A program made the position numbers and the translations under genes. The notes beneath the pieces were generated by a model. That model was given only the letters and a program-made list of their open reading frames with translations, did not search any database and had not been told where the DNA came from. A stretch of 56,903 nt of DNA from an uncultured Eubacteriales bacterium (lineage in GTDB: Bacteria > Bacillota > Clostridia > Oscillospirales > Acutalibacteraceae), in NCBI GenBank assembly GCA_900317815.1, contig ONIC01000061.1:1-56903 (forward strand), written 5' to 3'. Each line of letters opens with the position of its first letter. Position 1 is the stretch's first letter. Below are positions 1 to 7,851 of the stretch, in pieces.

Positions 1-1
1 A

Positions 2-73
2 GACCCGCACCCTGCGGTCGTTTCAAACAATCTGCCTGAAAATCTGACGGCGCAATATGAGCACTCGCTTTAA
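2..73 (+). CDS. C-terminal end of an unidentified protein (partial)
   Basis: An open frame enters the window and runs 23 codons to TAA at 71-73, ending in QYEHSL. A hairpin terminator for the same strand follows 25 bases later, which supports this being the real end of a gene. Too little is present to name the product. The frame could also be open by chance. Confidence 0.4.
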   Translation, partial: DPHPAVVSNNLPENLTAQYEHSL

Positions 74-98
74 TCAGTGTCTCCCTAGTATAAAGCCG

Positions 99-130
99 AA
101 CTCCGCACAGTACCGTGCGGAGTTTTTATT
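99..130 (+). terminator. Rho-independent terminator of the upstream plus-strand gene
   Basis: A perfect 10-bp stem (99-108 with 115-124, AACTCCGCAC / GTGCGGAGTT) with a 6-base loop is followed by TTTATTTATT on the plus strand. The minus strand lacks a comparable T-run beyond the stem, so it serves mainly the gene ending at 73. Confidence 0.8.
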
Positions 131-1644
131 TATTGTTCTATTGATGTTAACTGCCTGCCGTTTAAAGTCACTGTGCCGCTGCAAAGCTTAGCCTCCGTGT
201 CAAATTCAAACGGGGAAGAATCGGTCGTGATCGCTACACTGCCTCCGTTAATATAAATGCTTCCGTTTGAATCTATCGCATCTGTATCCCCCGACAGCAT
301 TGCAATAGATACACTGCCGCCGTTGATCTCAATGACAACATCGTATGCTGCGCTGTTTGCCGAAGCATTTATTCCGTCATCGGAGGCGCTGATTGAAAGA
401 GTACCGTTGTTTATCTGAACAAATGTGCCCTCTATCCCCTCGTTTGCGTTAATATTGACAGTGCCGCCGTCAAGCTGGACTACAGATGTACCTTGTATTG
501 CATCGCTCTGAGCGTTGATAGTGAGATCACCGCCTGAAATGTAAATAAATCCTTTCGTGTCGTCATTTTTGTTTTTGCTGTGGAGACCATCCTTTACAGA
601 ATCGACTGTTATCTTTCCGCCGCAAATTCTTATGGAATCGTTCGCTTCTATCCCGTGGTTACCTGAGTTGATCTCATAAATACCGCCTGTTATCTTAAGA
701 TCGTCCTTAGAAGTAAGACCATTGCCCGATTCGGAATTGATCGTCAGACTGCCAAGCCCGTTAAGAGTCAGATCATTTTTTGAGAATATGACCGCATCCG
801 TATTTGTACTGCCGTCTGCCGCAAAGACTCCTGTCACAGATAGAGAATTATCGGACTCTGTAGTAGTAACATAACATTTATCCGCTGATACAACATAGAT
901 AACAGGGAAATCTTTATTTGTAACATTTACTCCATCAAGAATGATACGGACCTTGGCGGCTTCCGCATTTACTTTCAGAGTACATTCGGACGCAGTACCG
1001 CTGATAATGTAGATGCCTTCCTCAGTAATGTCGATAGTTTTATTATCGGATACAGTTATTGCTTTTGCTTCCGATATGTCAGGCTGCTGATCCAGATCGT
1101 TTGTTCCGAACATTTCGTTTGCGTCGAGCTTCGGGACAATCTCTACAGGCTGTCCAACAACGGAAGAGACTTCGCTCGGCGTGATTTTTGAAGAAACAGA
1201 AATACTCGATGAGGCTGCCTTGGAGCTTGCAGTCGATGAAACGCTCTTAGAAGCCGTTTTAGATGATGATGCCACTGAAGATACAGTTCGTGATGACATT
1301 GACGTTGTCGCACCTGAAGATGAGGACTGCCTTGATGATACCGATGCGGAAGAAGCTCTTGACGAAGTATTTTTTGTTGATGAGGTCTCGCTTTTGGCAG
1401 AAGATGATCTGACAGATGAATTCTCAGAAGATACGCCGCTCTCCTCTGATCTATCCTTACTGCTTGATAATACAGCATCTTCGGAGCTTGGAATATCGGT
1501 ATTATCTATGTAAGAAACAGAGTTTGACGAGTTTTCCGAAAGTGACGATAGGCTTGTATCATTTCCGCTGCCCGATGAGCAGCCTGCTGATGCCATAACG
1601 ATTACAAGTGCGGCACAGATCATCGCTGAAAAATGCTTTTTCAT
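130..1644 (-). CDS. Surface lipoprotein with Cthe_2159-type carbohydrate-binding beta-helix domain
   Basis: The 504-residue product begins with a lipoprotein signal (lipobox ASAGC, lipidated Cys22). Residues about 23-160 form a very Ser-rich linker (runs of SSS, SSK, SSA) that would hold the next domain away from the membrane. Residues about 168-490 are a repetitive beta-rich region with recurrent INGG, DGIxA and SGNxGI turns. This is the pattern of the Cthe_2159 family, whose Clostridium thermocellum founder is a beta-helix protein binding cellulose or acidic sugars. No catalytic residues are recognised, so a polysaccharide-binding role at the cell surface is inferred. It lies downstream of a secreted amylase on the same strand, but a terminator (1750-1774) separates them, so it is probably a separate transcript. 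Confidence 0.75.
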   Translation of the reverse strand: MKKHFSAMICAALVIVMASAGCSSGSGNDTSLSSLSENSSNSVSYIDNTDIPSSEDAVLSSSKDRSEESGVSSENSSVRSSSAKSETSSTKNTSSRASSASVSSRQSSSSGATTSMSSRTVSSVASSSKTASKSVSSTASSKAASSSISVSSKITPSEVSSVVGQPVEIVPKLDANEMFGTNDLDQQPDISEAKAITVSDNKTIDITEEGIYIISGTASECTLKVNAEAAKVRIILDGVNVTNKDFPVIYVVSADKCYVTTTESDNSLSVTGVFAADGSTNTDAVIFSKNDLTLNGLGSLTINSESGNGLTSKDDLKITGGIYEINSGNHGIEANDSIRICGGKITVDSVKDGLHSKNKNDDTKGFIYISGGDLTINAQSDAIQGTSVVQLDGGTVNINANEGIEGTFVQINNGTLSISASDDGINASANSAAYDVVIEINGGSVSIAMLSGDTDAIDSNGSIYINGGSVAITTDSSPFEFDTEAKLCSGTVTLNGRQLTSIEQ

Positions 1645-1749
1645 ATCAAAGACCTCATTTCTATCTTGATCTCCTACATTATAACTTCAATTTATGGAAT
1701 AAGTTTGAACTATTTCAAAATTTGTATAAAACAATACATCTACAACAAC

Positions 1750-1774
1750 AAAGCGCCCTAAAATAGGACGCTTT
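1750..1774 (-). terminator. Terminator behind the amylase and small-ORF transcript
   Basis: Read on the minus strand, the stem AAAGCGTCCT / AGGGCGCTTT pairs over 10 bp with one G-U, has a 5-base loop, and is followed by GTTGTTGT. It lies 10 bases past the stop of the 52-codon ORF. Confidence 0.65.
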
Positions 1775-1783
1775 GATCTTTGT

Positions 1784-1942
1784 TTACATATACTTGTCTG
1801 CGGCTGAGTCATTCGACATCATTCTATCCGCAGCACCTGATGCAAAAGGAATAAACGGAGTAGTATTATCAGATGTCAATACAATATCATCTGCTTTAAG
1901 TTCGATGATCTCAAGCTGTGCATATAAATATTCTTTTTTCAT
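1784..1942 (-). CDS. Small 52-residue protein directly downstream of the amylase
   Basis: This short ORF (MKKEYLYAQL..., ending ADKYM) starts 17 bases behind the amylase stop codon. The amylase TAA is followed at once by GGGAGG (1954-1959) and then two in-frame ATGs, at 1951 (2-base gap, too close) and 1942 (11-base gap). I chose 1942; the other start gives 55 residues. It is mildly acidic, starts MKKEY and has a central EIIELKADDIVLTS stretch. Similar short 'MKK-E-Y...ELK-DDI' proteins are familiar to me in Firmicutes, but no function is known to me. There is no signal peptide or transmembrane segment. A terminator follows, so it is probably the last gene of the amylase transcript. A secreted or modified peptide is possible but unsupported. 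Confidence 0.6.
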   Translation of the reverse strand: MKKEYLYAQLEIIELKADDIVLTSDNTTPFIPFASGAADRMMSNDSAADKYM

Positions 1943-1959
1943 TACGATCATCGCCTCCC

Positions 1960-4611
1960 TTACATATTCGAATAGGCTTTGGCAGCATTGTGCCAGCCGT
2001 ACAAAGCGGTCAATGTTGCTTTGAGCTGATCGTATTTACTGTCTGTACTCGACATAGCCTTTTTGAAATAGTCTCCGATATTTACGGTAAACGTATTTGA
2101 TGAACCCTTGAAACTCAATGTTCTGTCGGCAAAAAGCTGTTCGGGGCTAAAGCCTGAAATACGGTATTTTACGGAGGAACCGCTTACCTCCGCTGCATAC
2201 GTTTTATTTCCGTCCGTAAGAGCAGGAAACTCAGTATTGCTGCCCATGGATCTGAAATAGAGTTTATACTCGGTGCTGCTTTCGAGAACAAGCGCCGCGC
2301 CACTGAGTTCAAGACCATACTGAGCAAAATCTATTCCCGTAAAGTCGCAGTCTTTCATACCCGCAAGATCTGTCTGAGAGATCGATGAGGATGTATAACC
2401 GGTCACATTTTCATCTGCAAGATCATCGGTTTTATATTCGAAGAGAAGCTGAGCCTGTGCGCCGTAAGTAAGAGTAGCTTTTGCAAGCGTTCTTGTCACA
2501 TCGGGATATGCGGTATCATTCGAGACAGTTTCAAGATACGACCGAACAGAATAAGTCTTTGTTTCAATAGTCGTACCGTTTTCTTTGAGCGTGATTTTGA
2601 GCTGATCGACCATATTCTTGGCGGGAATATTATACTTAATAACATAGCAGCCTGCCTGATCGCCCGATGTTTCCGGCGTGTAATCGGATATGTTAAAACT
2701 CTCTACCGAGCCGTTCCATTCTACCATAGCAGTAAGCGTTTCGGGAGCCGATGTACCGGGATCGACATAATAATTGATACCGATATCGTCACCGAGTGAA
2801 ACAGAACTGCCTGCAAGCTTAGGATCAGCGTGTTCTTCATAAGACAAGGTAAACGTATCATTGCCGTTGTCCGTGAGCGTAAATGTAAACTCAGTTTCTG
2901 CGGGGACATAGAGTTTATTTGAATTAGTTCCGAGATCAGAAGTATTGTACAGTGTAACAGATGTCTTATCTGTACCCTGCCATCCGTCTGTCATATACCA
3001 ATTTGTTTTATCGGTCGTTGAATCGATTATCTTGATGAATACATAGCTTTCCTGCGTAAAGGAAGCCGTAACCTTGCCGTTAACGAACTTATAAATGCCG
3101 GGATTCGCAGAATCACCTTCACATCCGTAATTCGCACCGTTGATAAATCCGATAAGATAGTATGAAACAGTCTCCGGCTCGATGTAAGGATCCTCGTTCG
3201 GGTCATATACTACAGCAACGCCTGTTGAACCTACCGTGCCGCTGATCTTCCCGCCTGAAACAGTGAACTCATTTCCCGTGATCTGATCGTAATATGTTCC
3301 GTCCGCCATTTTATGAGCGTCAAGGCTGACGTAGCCTGCACCGTCAAGCTTTGCGATAGAAACGCCCGATACACCTCTCTCGTTATAAGCAATGCTCCCC
3401 GTGCCGGACATATACTCGCTTGTTCCGTTAAAGTGGTTCTTGAACTTGTTGATTTCCGCTACAGCGTCACTCTTCCAGGTCGTGTCGGTACTTGCTACAC
3501 CTATCTTATCATTCGGACGAGCCAGGAACAGAGAAGTGGAATCGGCACGCGAGCCGACTATCGCCCATGTCTTTACGATATCATCATCGCTGATCGATGA
3601 CGTGGAATTATCCATATACGTATCATGAGACTCCGCCCAAAGAATACAGTTATCGGCAGAAGTGCCTTTTTCGTAATTGTACGCCGCAAGACCGGCACCG
3701 TTTCTCGAGCAAGCGTTGGAAAGCGCGTGGTTACCGGTTTCGTTGTCGGTAACTGCAAAATACTGTGTGTAGTTTGAGATGTCGGTACCTGCGTATCCGA
3801 GGATCTCGCCATACAGAAATACATCAGACTTCTTCGATTTTATACCATTAACTACAGTCGGCCAAAAATCACTTGAACAGTTAGGATCGTTCGGAAGCTC
3901 GATGTGCTTTGCGGCATCAAAACGAAAACCGTCAACTCCAAGATCAACACATTCCTTAAGCATATCGAGAACTTTCTGCTGAATGTCGGAGTGCCACGTA
4001 TTTAAATCTGGCTGACCGATATGGTACTGCGTGATGTTGTACCTTGACTGTTCATTGGCATAAATATCCTGACCGTGATAATACTCTTCCTTTTTCAGAT
4101 CATCATCGACATCCGAACTCAGATACGCAAATGTACCATGAGCTTCATTGTTGTTGGCAAGATGATTTGCGACAACGTCAACAATTACCTTGATGCCATA
4201 ATTGTCGGCTTCTTCGCAGAGAGCCTGAAGATCTGCCTTTGTTCCGAGCCATGTACCGCCGTCTGCAATACTGAGATTTAACGGCTGATAAAGCTTCCAC
4301 CACTGAGAGGAATTCTCCGTCCATTCTGCATTGTAATCCTTCGGCTTTTGTACAGGAGATGTCTGGACAGCAGTGTAACCCGCAGCGTATATCTCGGGAA
4401 GATTAGCCTTGATAGCATTGTACGACCAATCAAAGCAATGGAGTATCGCTCCGCCCTGTACGGTGTCTTGCGCAAGCTGCGATTCAAGCGGTGCCTCTGT
4501 ATCTGCATTCGCAGTAATACCGCCTGAGAAAAGCATTGATGATACCATACTTACCGCAAGGAAAGCAGAAGCGAATGGTCGGCTTAGTTTTCTATTTCGT
4601 TCGATATTCAT
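1960..4611 (-). CDS. Secreted alpha-amylase, GH13, with a probable starch-binding module
   Basis: This endo-acting starch hydrolase has 883 residues. A signal peptide ends near Ala36 (TANADT). The GH13 barrel spans about 50-440 with all four conserved regions: DVVANH (145-150); GFRFDAAKH (228-236, nucleophile Asp232); GEILG (acid/base Glu269); ESHD (327-330, transition-state Asp330). Residues about 485-600 are an aromatic-rich module (YYLIGFINGANYG... WYMTDGW) of the kind attached to Ruminococcus amylases, probably starch-binding. The C-terminal 280 residues, beginning SVSLGDDIGINYY, are a module seen on other clostridial exported proteins and of unknown role. There is no dockerin, so it is probably free or held by its modules. 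A strong ribosome site (GAAGGGGG) precedes the ATG. A promoter lies at 4659-4687. Confidence 0.92.
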   Translation of the reverse strand: MNIERNRKLSRPFASAFLAVSMVSSMLFSGGITANADTEAPLESQLAQDTVQGGAILHCFDWSYNAIKANLPEIYAAGYTAVQTSPVQKPKDYNAEWTENSSQWWKLYQPLNLSIADGGTWLGTKADLQALCEEADNYGIKVIVDVVANHLANNNEAHGTFAYLSSDVDDDLKKEEYYHGQDIYANEQSRYNITQYHIGQPDLNTWHSDIQQKVLDMLKECVDLGVDGFRFDAAKHIELPNDPNCSSDFWPTVVNGIKSKKSDVFLYGEILGYAGTDISNYTQYFAVTDNETGNHALSNACSRNGAGLAAYNYEKGTSADNCILWAESHDTYMDNSTSSISDDDIVKTWAIVGSRADSTSLFLARPNDKIGVASTDTTWKSDAVAEINKFKNHFNGTSEYMSGTGSIAYNERGVSGVSIAKLDGAGYVSLDAHKMADGTYYDQITGNEFTVSGGKISGTVGSTGVAVVYDPNEDPYIEPETVSYYLIGFINGANYGCEGDSANPGIYKFVNGKVTASFTQESYVFIKIIDSTTDKTNWYMTDGWQGTDKTSVTLYNTSDLGTNSNKLYVPAETEFTFTLTDNGNDTFTLSYEEHADPKLAGSSVSLGDDIGINYYVDPGTSAPETLTAMVEWNGSVESFNISDYTPETSGDQAGCYVIKYNIPAKNMVDQLKITLKENGTTIETKTYSVRSYLETVSNDTAYPDVTRTLAKATLTYGAQAQLLFEYKTDDLADENVTGYTSSSISQTDLAGMKDCDFTGIDFAQYGLELSGAALVLESSTEYKLYFRSMGSNTEFPALTDGNKTYAAEVSGSSVKYRISGFSPEQLFADRTLSFKGSSNTFTVNIGDYFKKAMSSTDSKYDQLKATLTALYGWHNAAKAYSNM

Positions 4612-4658
4612 AAAATAACCCCCTTCTATTTCAGTCTATGAACCTGATATTTGGTTAC

Positions 4659-4687
4659 ATTTTACCACAATTGACCATATCTGTAAA
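4659..4687 (-). promoter_or_regulatory. Sigma-A promoter of the alpha-amylase gene
   Basis: On the minus strand, TTTACA (4682-4687), a 17-base spacer and TAAAAT (4659-4664) form a near-consensus promoter about 48 bases upstream of the amylase ATG. No obvious operator repeat was seen around it. Confidence 0.7.
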
Positions 4688-4761
4688 TATAAAATCAGAA
4701 AATATTCACGGTATAACAACATTGTAATCTATAGCTAAAAGACAATATATTCAAAAAAGAG

Positions 4762-4794
4762 AACGCCGTACAGACATAATATCTGTACAGCGTT
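4762..4794 (-). terminator. Terminator ending the iron/flavin operon
   Basis: On the minus strand, AACGCTGTACAGA / TCTGTACGGCGTT forms a 13-bp stem with one G-U and a 7-base loop. It is followed by CTCTTTTTTG (4752-4761). It lies directly behind the last ABC ATPase gene. Confidence 0.85.
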
Positions 4795-4802
4795 AAATAA
4801 TA

Positions 4803-5480
4803 TCAATCGGAAATTTTCAGTATCCCTTTATCCATTTTGCAGACACGATCAGCGTATGATAATACGTCACTTTCGTGAGTAACGATCAGCACGGAAGCAC
4901 CATTATCGGCAAGTTGTCTGAACAGCCCGAGCACGAGAGATGTTGTATCGTTGTCGAGATCTGCTGTCGGTTCATCTGCTATTATTATCTCAGGGGAATT
5001 AATAAGCGCTCTTGCGATCGACATTCTGCGAAGCTCTCCTCCCGAGAGTTCGTTTGAATAGATATCGCTAAGATCGTCTATTCTCATAGCGTTGAGCAGC
5101 TCATGTGCATATTTAGTTTGATCGGAATTACTCGGATACATAACGCTCGGTGCGAGAACATTCTCCAGAACAGTAAGACTTTGAAGACCTGTCTGCCCCT
5201 GTGGAATGTAACCGATGTGACGGCAGCGTGTGATCGAGCGGTCGGTATCGCTGAGTTTGTAGATGTCTTGTCCGTCAAGCATCACGCTGCCCTCGGTAGG
5301 AGTCAGAACTCCCGCAAGCATATTGATAAGCGTTGTCTTTCCGCTGCCGGAACGCCCTATCAAAACGGTGATTTTTCCCTCTTCAAGGTCCAGATCAGTC
5401 TTTTCGACCGCATAAAAGTAATTTGAATTTCGCGCATTTCTGAAAAAACGTCGGCTTATCCCTTTTGCAGTGAGCTTCAT
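4803..5480 (-). CDS. ABC transporter ATPase, MacB/LolD type
   Basis: This 225-residue ATPase powers a membrane permease. It has Walker A GRSGSGKT (42-49), a Q-loop in YIPQGQTG, the ABC signature ELSGGELRRMSIARAL, Walker B IIIADEPT and an H-loop in IVTHES. Length and motifs fit the LolD/MacB subfamily, whose partners are FtsX-fold permeases. The ATG follows the permease stop directly (TAAATG at 5483-5478), so translation is coupled to the gene at 5481-6692. It is the last of 14 same-strand genes starting with the FTR1 permease. The substrate is unknown; such ATPases usually drive mechanotransmission or export rather than import. Confidence 0.9.
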   Translation of the reverse strand: MKLTAKGISRRFFRNARNSNYFYAVEKTDLDLEEGKITVLIGRSGSGKTTLINMLAGVLTPTEGSVMLDGQDIYKLSDTDRSITRCRHIGYIPQGQTGLQSLTVLENVLAPSVMYPSNSDQTKYAHELLNAMRIDDLSDIYSNELSGGELRRMSIARALINSPEIIIADEPTADLDNDTTSLVLGLFRQLADNGASVLIVTHESDVLSYADRVCKMDKGILKISD

Positions 5481-6692
5481 TTACGTATCCTCCCTTAGCA
5501 GCAGTGCCGTCTCGCTGCCCGTGATCTTCCTCGCTGAAAAGAATGAAGTGACGATACCCGCAGAAACAGCAAGAACAAGTGATGCGAAAGAAAGCACAGC
5601 GACCATTCCTGCATCGGGCAGAAGAAACGGTAATCCGAGCATAGATTTTAGGGTATCAGATAATGAGAATGATAAAGCGAATGAACAGAGAAGACCAACG
5701 ACTGCACCAAGCACACTCACCATAATTGATTCACAGAGTAAAACAGTAAAAATCATCCTCGACGAGGCGCCCATTATCCTAAGCACCGCAAATTCTTTTC
5801 TGCGTTCATTCGAAAGCAAAGCAAACACGACAAGCAGTATCACAACTGCAAGTAACCATATAACAGCAACCAGAGCTCCTATCACCTTCGATACTCCGGA
5901 CAAGCCTTCCGAGATATCGGATATCATGGCTCTCGCAGATGACGCGCTGACTTTAGTGATATGGATATTGATATCATCTGTTACATCCGAAATATTGCAG
6001 CCCTCTTCTGTTTTGATGAGTACTGCCGACGCTGCACTTGAAATATCTACACCCTTGAACGGATCTGAATCAAGCAGAGAAGATGCGTCCTGCGCCATTT
6101 GCCTGACTGTGTTCATATTCGCAAAAACTGCGCTGTCAAGTCCTGTTCCCGTTTGCCCGAGCTGAGCGGCAACGTAGTATGTTTTACCGTAAAACTTCAG
6201 GAGCTTATCGTCAGGAAGACTTACATTCGCTCCTATAACAACATCTCCGTCTCCTATCTTTTCGGAATAACTCTCTGATATCCACGGCTGAACGGAAAAA
6301 TCCGTCTCCGGTTCAAATCCGATTATCTGAACTCGTGATGAACAGCAGCTTGCTTTTGCCGAGGTCAGAAAAAACTGGCGTGAAACAGCTTGAACTCCGT
6401 CGGTGTTTATTATCTTGTCGACATCTTTACCGGACATATAGTATGTACCCGTTATCCCCTGCAGAAGAATATCGTCAAGCGAGCCGTGCCCCTTCGCAGA
6501 ATTCGGGACAACAACTATATCTGCTCCGAGACGAGCTCTGTAGCCTTCAAGACCGCGCTGCATACTGACTATCGTGAAAGCTCCGAAAAAGAGAGTAAAC
6601 GACAAAAACATCACGAGAAGAGACATAAACATAAAACGAAATGGCTTGCGCTTTATGTTTCTGACTGCAAGAGAGAAGGGAAATATCATCAC
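5481..6692 (-). CDS. FtsX-fold ABC permease (third in the operon)
   Basis: This 403-residue permease has the MacB/FtsX layout. One N-terminal transmembrane helix (about 18-42) is followed by a large extracellular domain (about 43-270). Three C-terminal helices follow, with the typical LSNERRKEFAVLRIMGASSRMIF coupling segment near 295-315. The extracellular part contains a Cys-Cys pair (KASCCSSR) and a later Cys, which may bind metal or form a disulfide; that is inference. It overlaps the DUF4418 gene by 4 bases (ATGA) and touches the ATPase gene downstream, so the three form one unit. It differs in sequence from the two permeases further upstream in the operon. Confidence 0.85.
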   Translation of the reverse strand: MMIFPFSLAVRNIKRKPFRFMFMSLLVMFLSFTLFFGAFTIVSMQRGLEGYRARLGADIVVVPNSAKGHGSLDDILLQGITGTYYMSGKDVDKIINTDGVQAVSRQFFLTSAKASCCSSRVQIIGFEPETDFSVQPWISESYSEKIGDGDVVIGANVSLPDDKLLKFYGKTYYVAAQLGQTGTGLDSAVFANMNTVRQMAQDASSLLDSDPFKGVDISSAASAVLIKTEEGCNISDVTDDINIHITKVSASSARAMISDISEGLSGVSKVIGALVAVIWLLAVVILLVVFALLSNERRKEFAVLRIMGASSRMIFTVLLCESIMVSVLGAVVGLLCSFALSFSLSDTLKSMLGLPFLLPDAGMVAVLSFASLVLAVSAGIVTSFFSARKITGSETALLLREDT

Positions 6693-7144
6693 TTCTCCTC
6701 CTCTTTTCCATTGCGGCTGTGTTTTTGTTTAGCAAAAACCGAACTGTAGAGAATAATATCCGCAATAGCGATCAGCAGCAGAACGATCATAATCACAGCC
6801 GTCCATATCTGAGCACCGCGTCTGCAGCTCATTTCTGCCATTTTGCAAAGAGGTATTATCCTGCCCGGTATACAAAAGGAAAGAGCATAGATACAGCAGA
6901 GCGGAATATCCATTCCTATCTTTACTTTCTCGTCTGGTACGACTAAATGAATTATCGAGATCAGGAGAAGCACGATCGACATTGCTTTCAGCACCTCCCC
7001 TGCCCAGTGGCAGCTCATAAAACCGTTCTCGGACGCTTCGCAAACAGGAAACCATAAGCGTATACCTAACAGATACACCAGGCTTACAGCAAAAGTCAGG
7101 ATATCGGTAACGGCAAGTCTAAATTTTTCTTTGTTTAACAGCAT
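6689..7144 (-). CDS. DUF4418-family four-helix membrane protein
   Basis: The start is the ATG at 7144, preceded by TAGGGAGAG, giving 151 residues; an upstream start would run into the Fe-S subunit gene. Four hydrophobic helices are visible (about 12-30, 52-70, 78-95, 112-136). Conserved-looking polar residues sit at the membrane edges: FPVC (Cys35), MSCHW (Cys45, His46, Trp47) and LCKMAEMSCRRG (Cys100, Cys107). FPVCE...CHW is the hallmark I associate with DUF4418. The Cys/His set could bind a metal or heme, but that is not shown. The gene lies 13 bases behind the Fe-S subunit gene and overlaps the permease gene by 4 bases. Confidence 0.75.
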   Translation of the reverse strand: MLLNKEKFRLAVTDILTFAVSLVYLLGIRLWFPVCEASENGFMSCHWAGEVLKAMSIVLLLISIIHLVVPDEKVKIGMDIPLCCIYALSFCIPGRIIPLCKMAEMSCRRGAQIWTAVIMIVLLLIAIADIILYSSVFAKQKHSRNGKEEEK

Positions 7145-7157
7145 TTCTTTTCTCTCC

Positions 7158-7847
7158 CTATTTTTTCTTTCTTTTCCAGACCGCAAGCGCATTTGCATTT
7201 ACGAGCAGCTCCTGCGTGTCTATGCCCTTTGGACAGACATTTTTGCAGGACAGCGATTTCCCGCATCCCTCAAATATATGACGAGAATACAGTCTTGCGA
7301 TCTCTTTATAGTCTTTCTTATCACTTTCCGAAAGCAGACGCATTGTTATCGGTACGGCAGACATACCGAAAAAATTCCCTCCGCTATAAAAATTAGGACA
7401 TATTTCAAGGCAGCAGCCACACTGTAAGCATCCCGATGCTTCAAATACAAGATCTGCATAACTATCCCCTTGCAGCGCATCTTCTTTGAGCCACAGCTTG
7501 AGTTTTTTCAAATTATCATAAAGAATACTGCGGTCTACTACGAGATCACAAACTATCGGAAACTTTTTGAGCGGTTCTATCGTAATGCTCTTACCCTTTA
7601 ACCCGGACAATACTGCATCGCACGCAAGCATCGGTTTTCCGCAGATCACCATAGCACAAGCACCGCACTTCTTTTGAAGACAGCTGCACTCCCATTCGAT
7701 TTTTCTGTCAGGTATTCCTGTCGAATTAAGATAGTTTAGTGCGGTAGCGACTGTATCCGAAGGTGTTTGTGAAGTGTATTCAAAGCTTTCAAAATAGCTT
7801 TTCTCGGAATTCCTATCACGACGCAGGATAACAATATCGTATTTCAT
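7158..7847 (-). CDS. Fumarate reductase/succinate dehydrogenase iron-sulfur subunit
   Basis: This 229-residue subunit relays electrons between the quinone site and the flavin. The [2Fe-2S] ligands are Cys56, Cys61, Cys64 and Cys76 (CLQKKCGAC...LAC). The [4Fe-4S] ligands are Cys140, Cys143, Cys146 and Cys150 (CLQCGCCLEICP). The third cluster uses Cys195, Cys201 and Cys205 (CGKSLSCKNVCP). Length is near the usual 230-250. It begins 4 bases after the flavoprotein stop. The full ligand set argues for a working enzyme. Direction (fumarate reduction or succinate oxidation) cannot be read from this subunit. Confidence 0.92.
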   Translation of the reverse strand: MKYDIVILRRDRNSEKSYFESFEYTSQTPSDTVATALNYLNSTGIPDRKIEWECSCLQKKCGACAMVICGKPMLACDAVLSGLKGKSITIEPLKKFPIVCDLVVDRSILYDNLKKLKLWLKEDALQGDSYADLVFEASGCLQCGCCLEICPNFYSGGNFFGMSAVPITMRLLSESDKKDYKEIARLYSRHIFEGCGKSLSCKNVCPKGIDTQELLVNANALAVWKRKKK

Positions 7848-7851
7848 CGTG

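Noticed and set aside
69..85. A 17-base string (TTTAATCAGTGTCTCCC) recurring with one mismatch, inverted, at 56816-56832, as possible ends of an inserted element
   Set aside because: A 16/17 match is expected by chance several times in a window of this size, and no recombinase or target duplication is present.
5470..6165. Long plus-strand open frame opposite the FtsX permease gene
   Set aside because: It is antisense to a well-supported gene, without ribosome site or recognisable protein. The same applies to 15684-16376 and 29900-30634.
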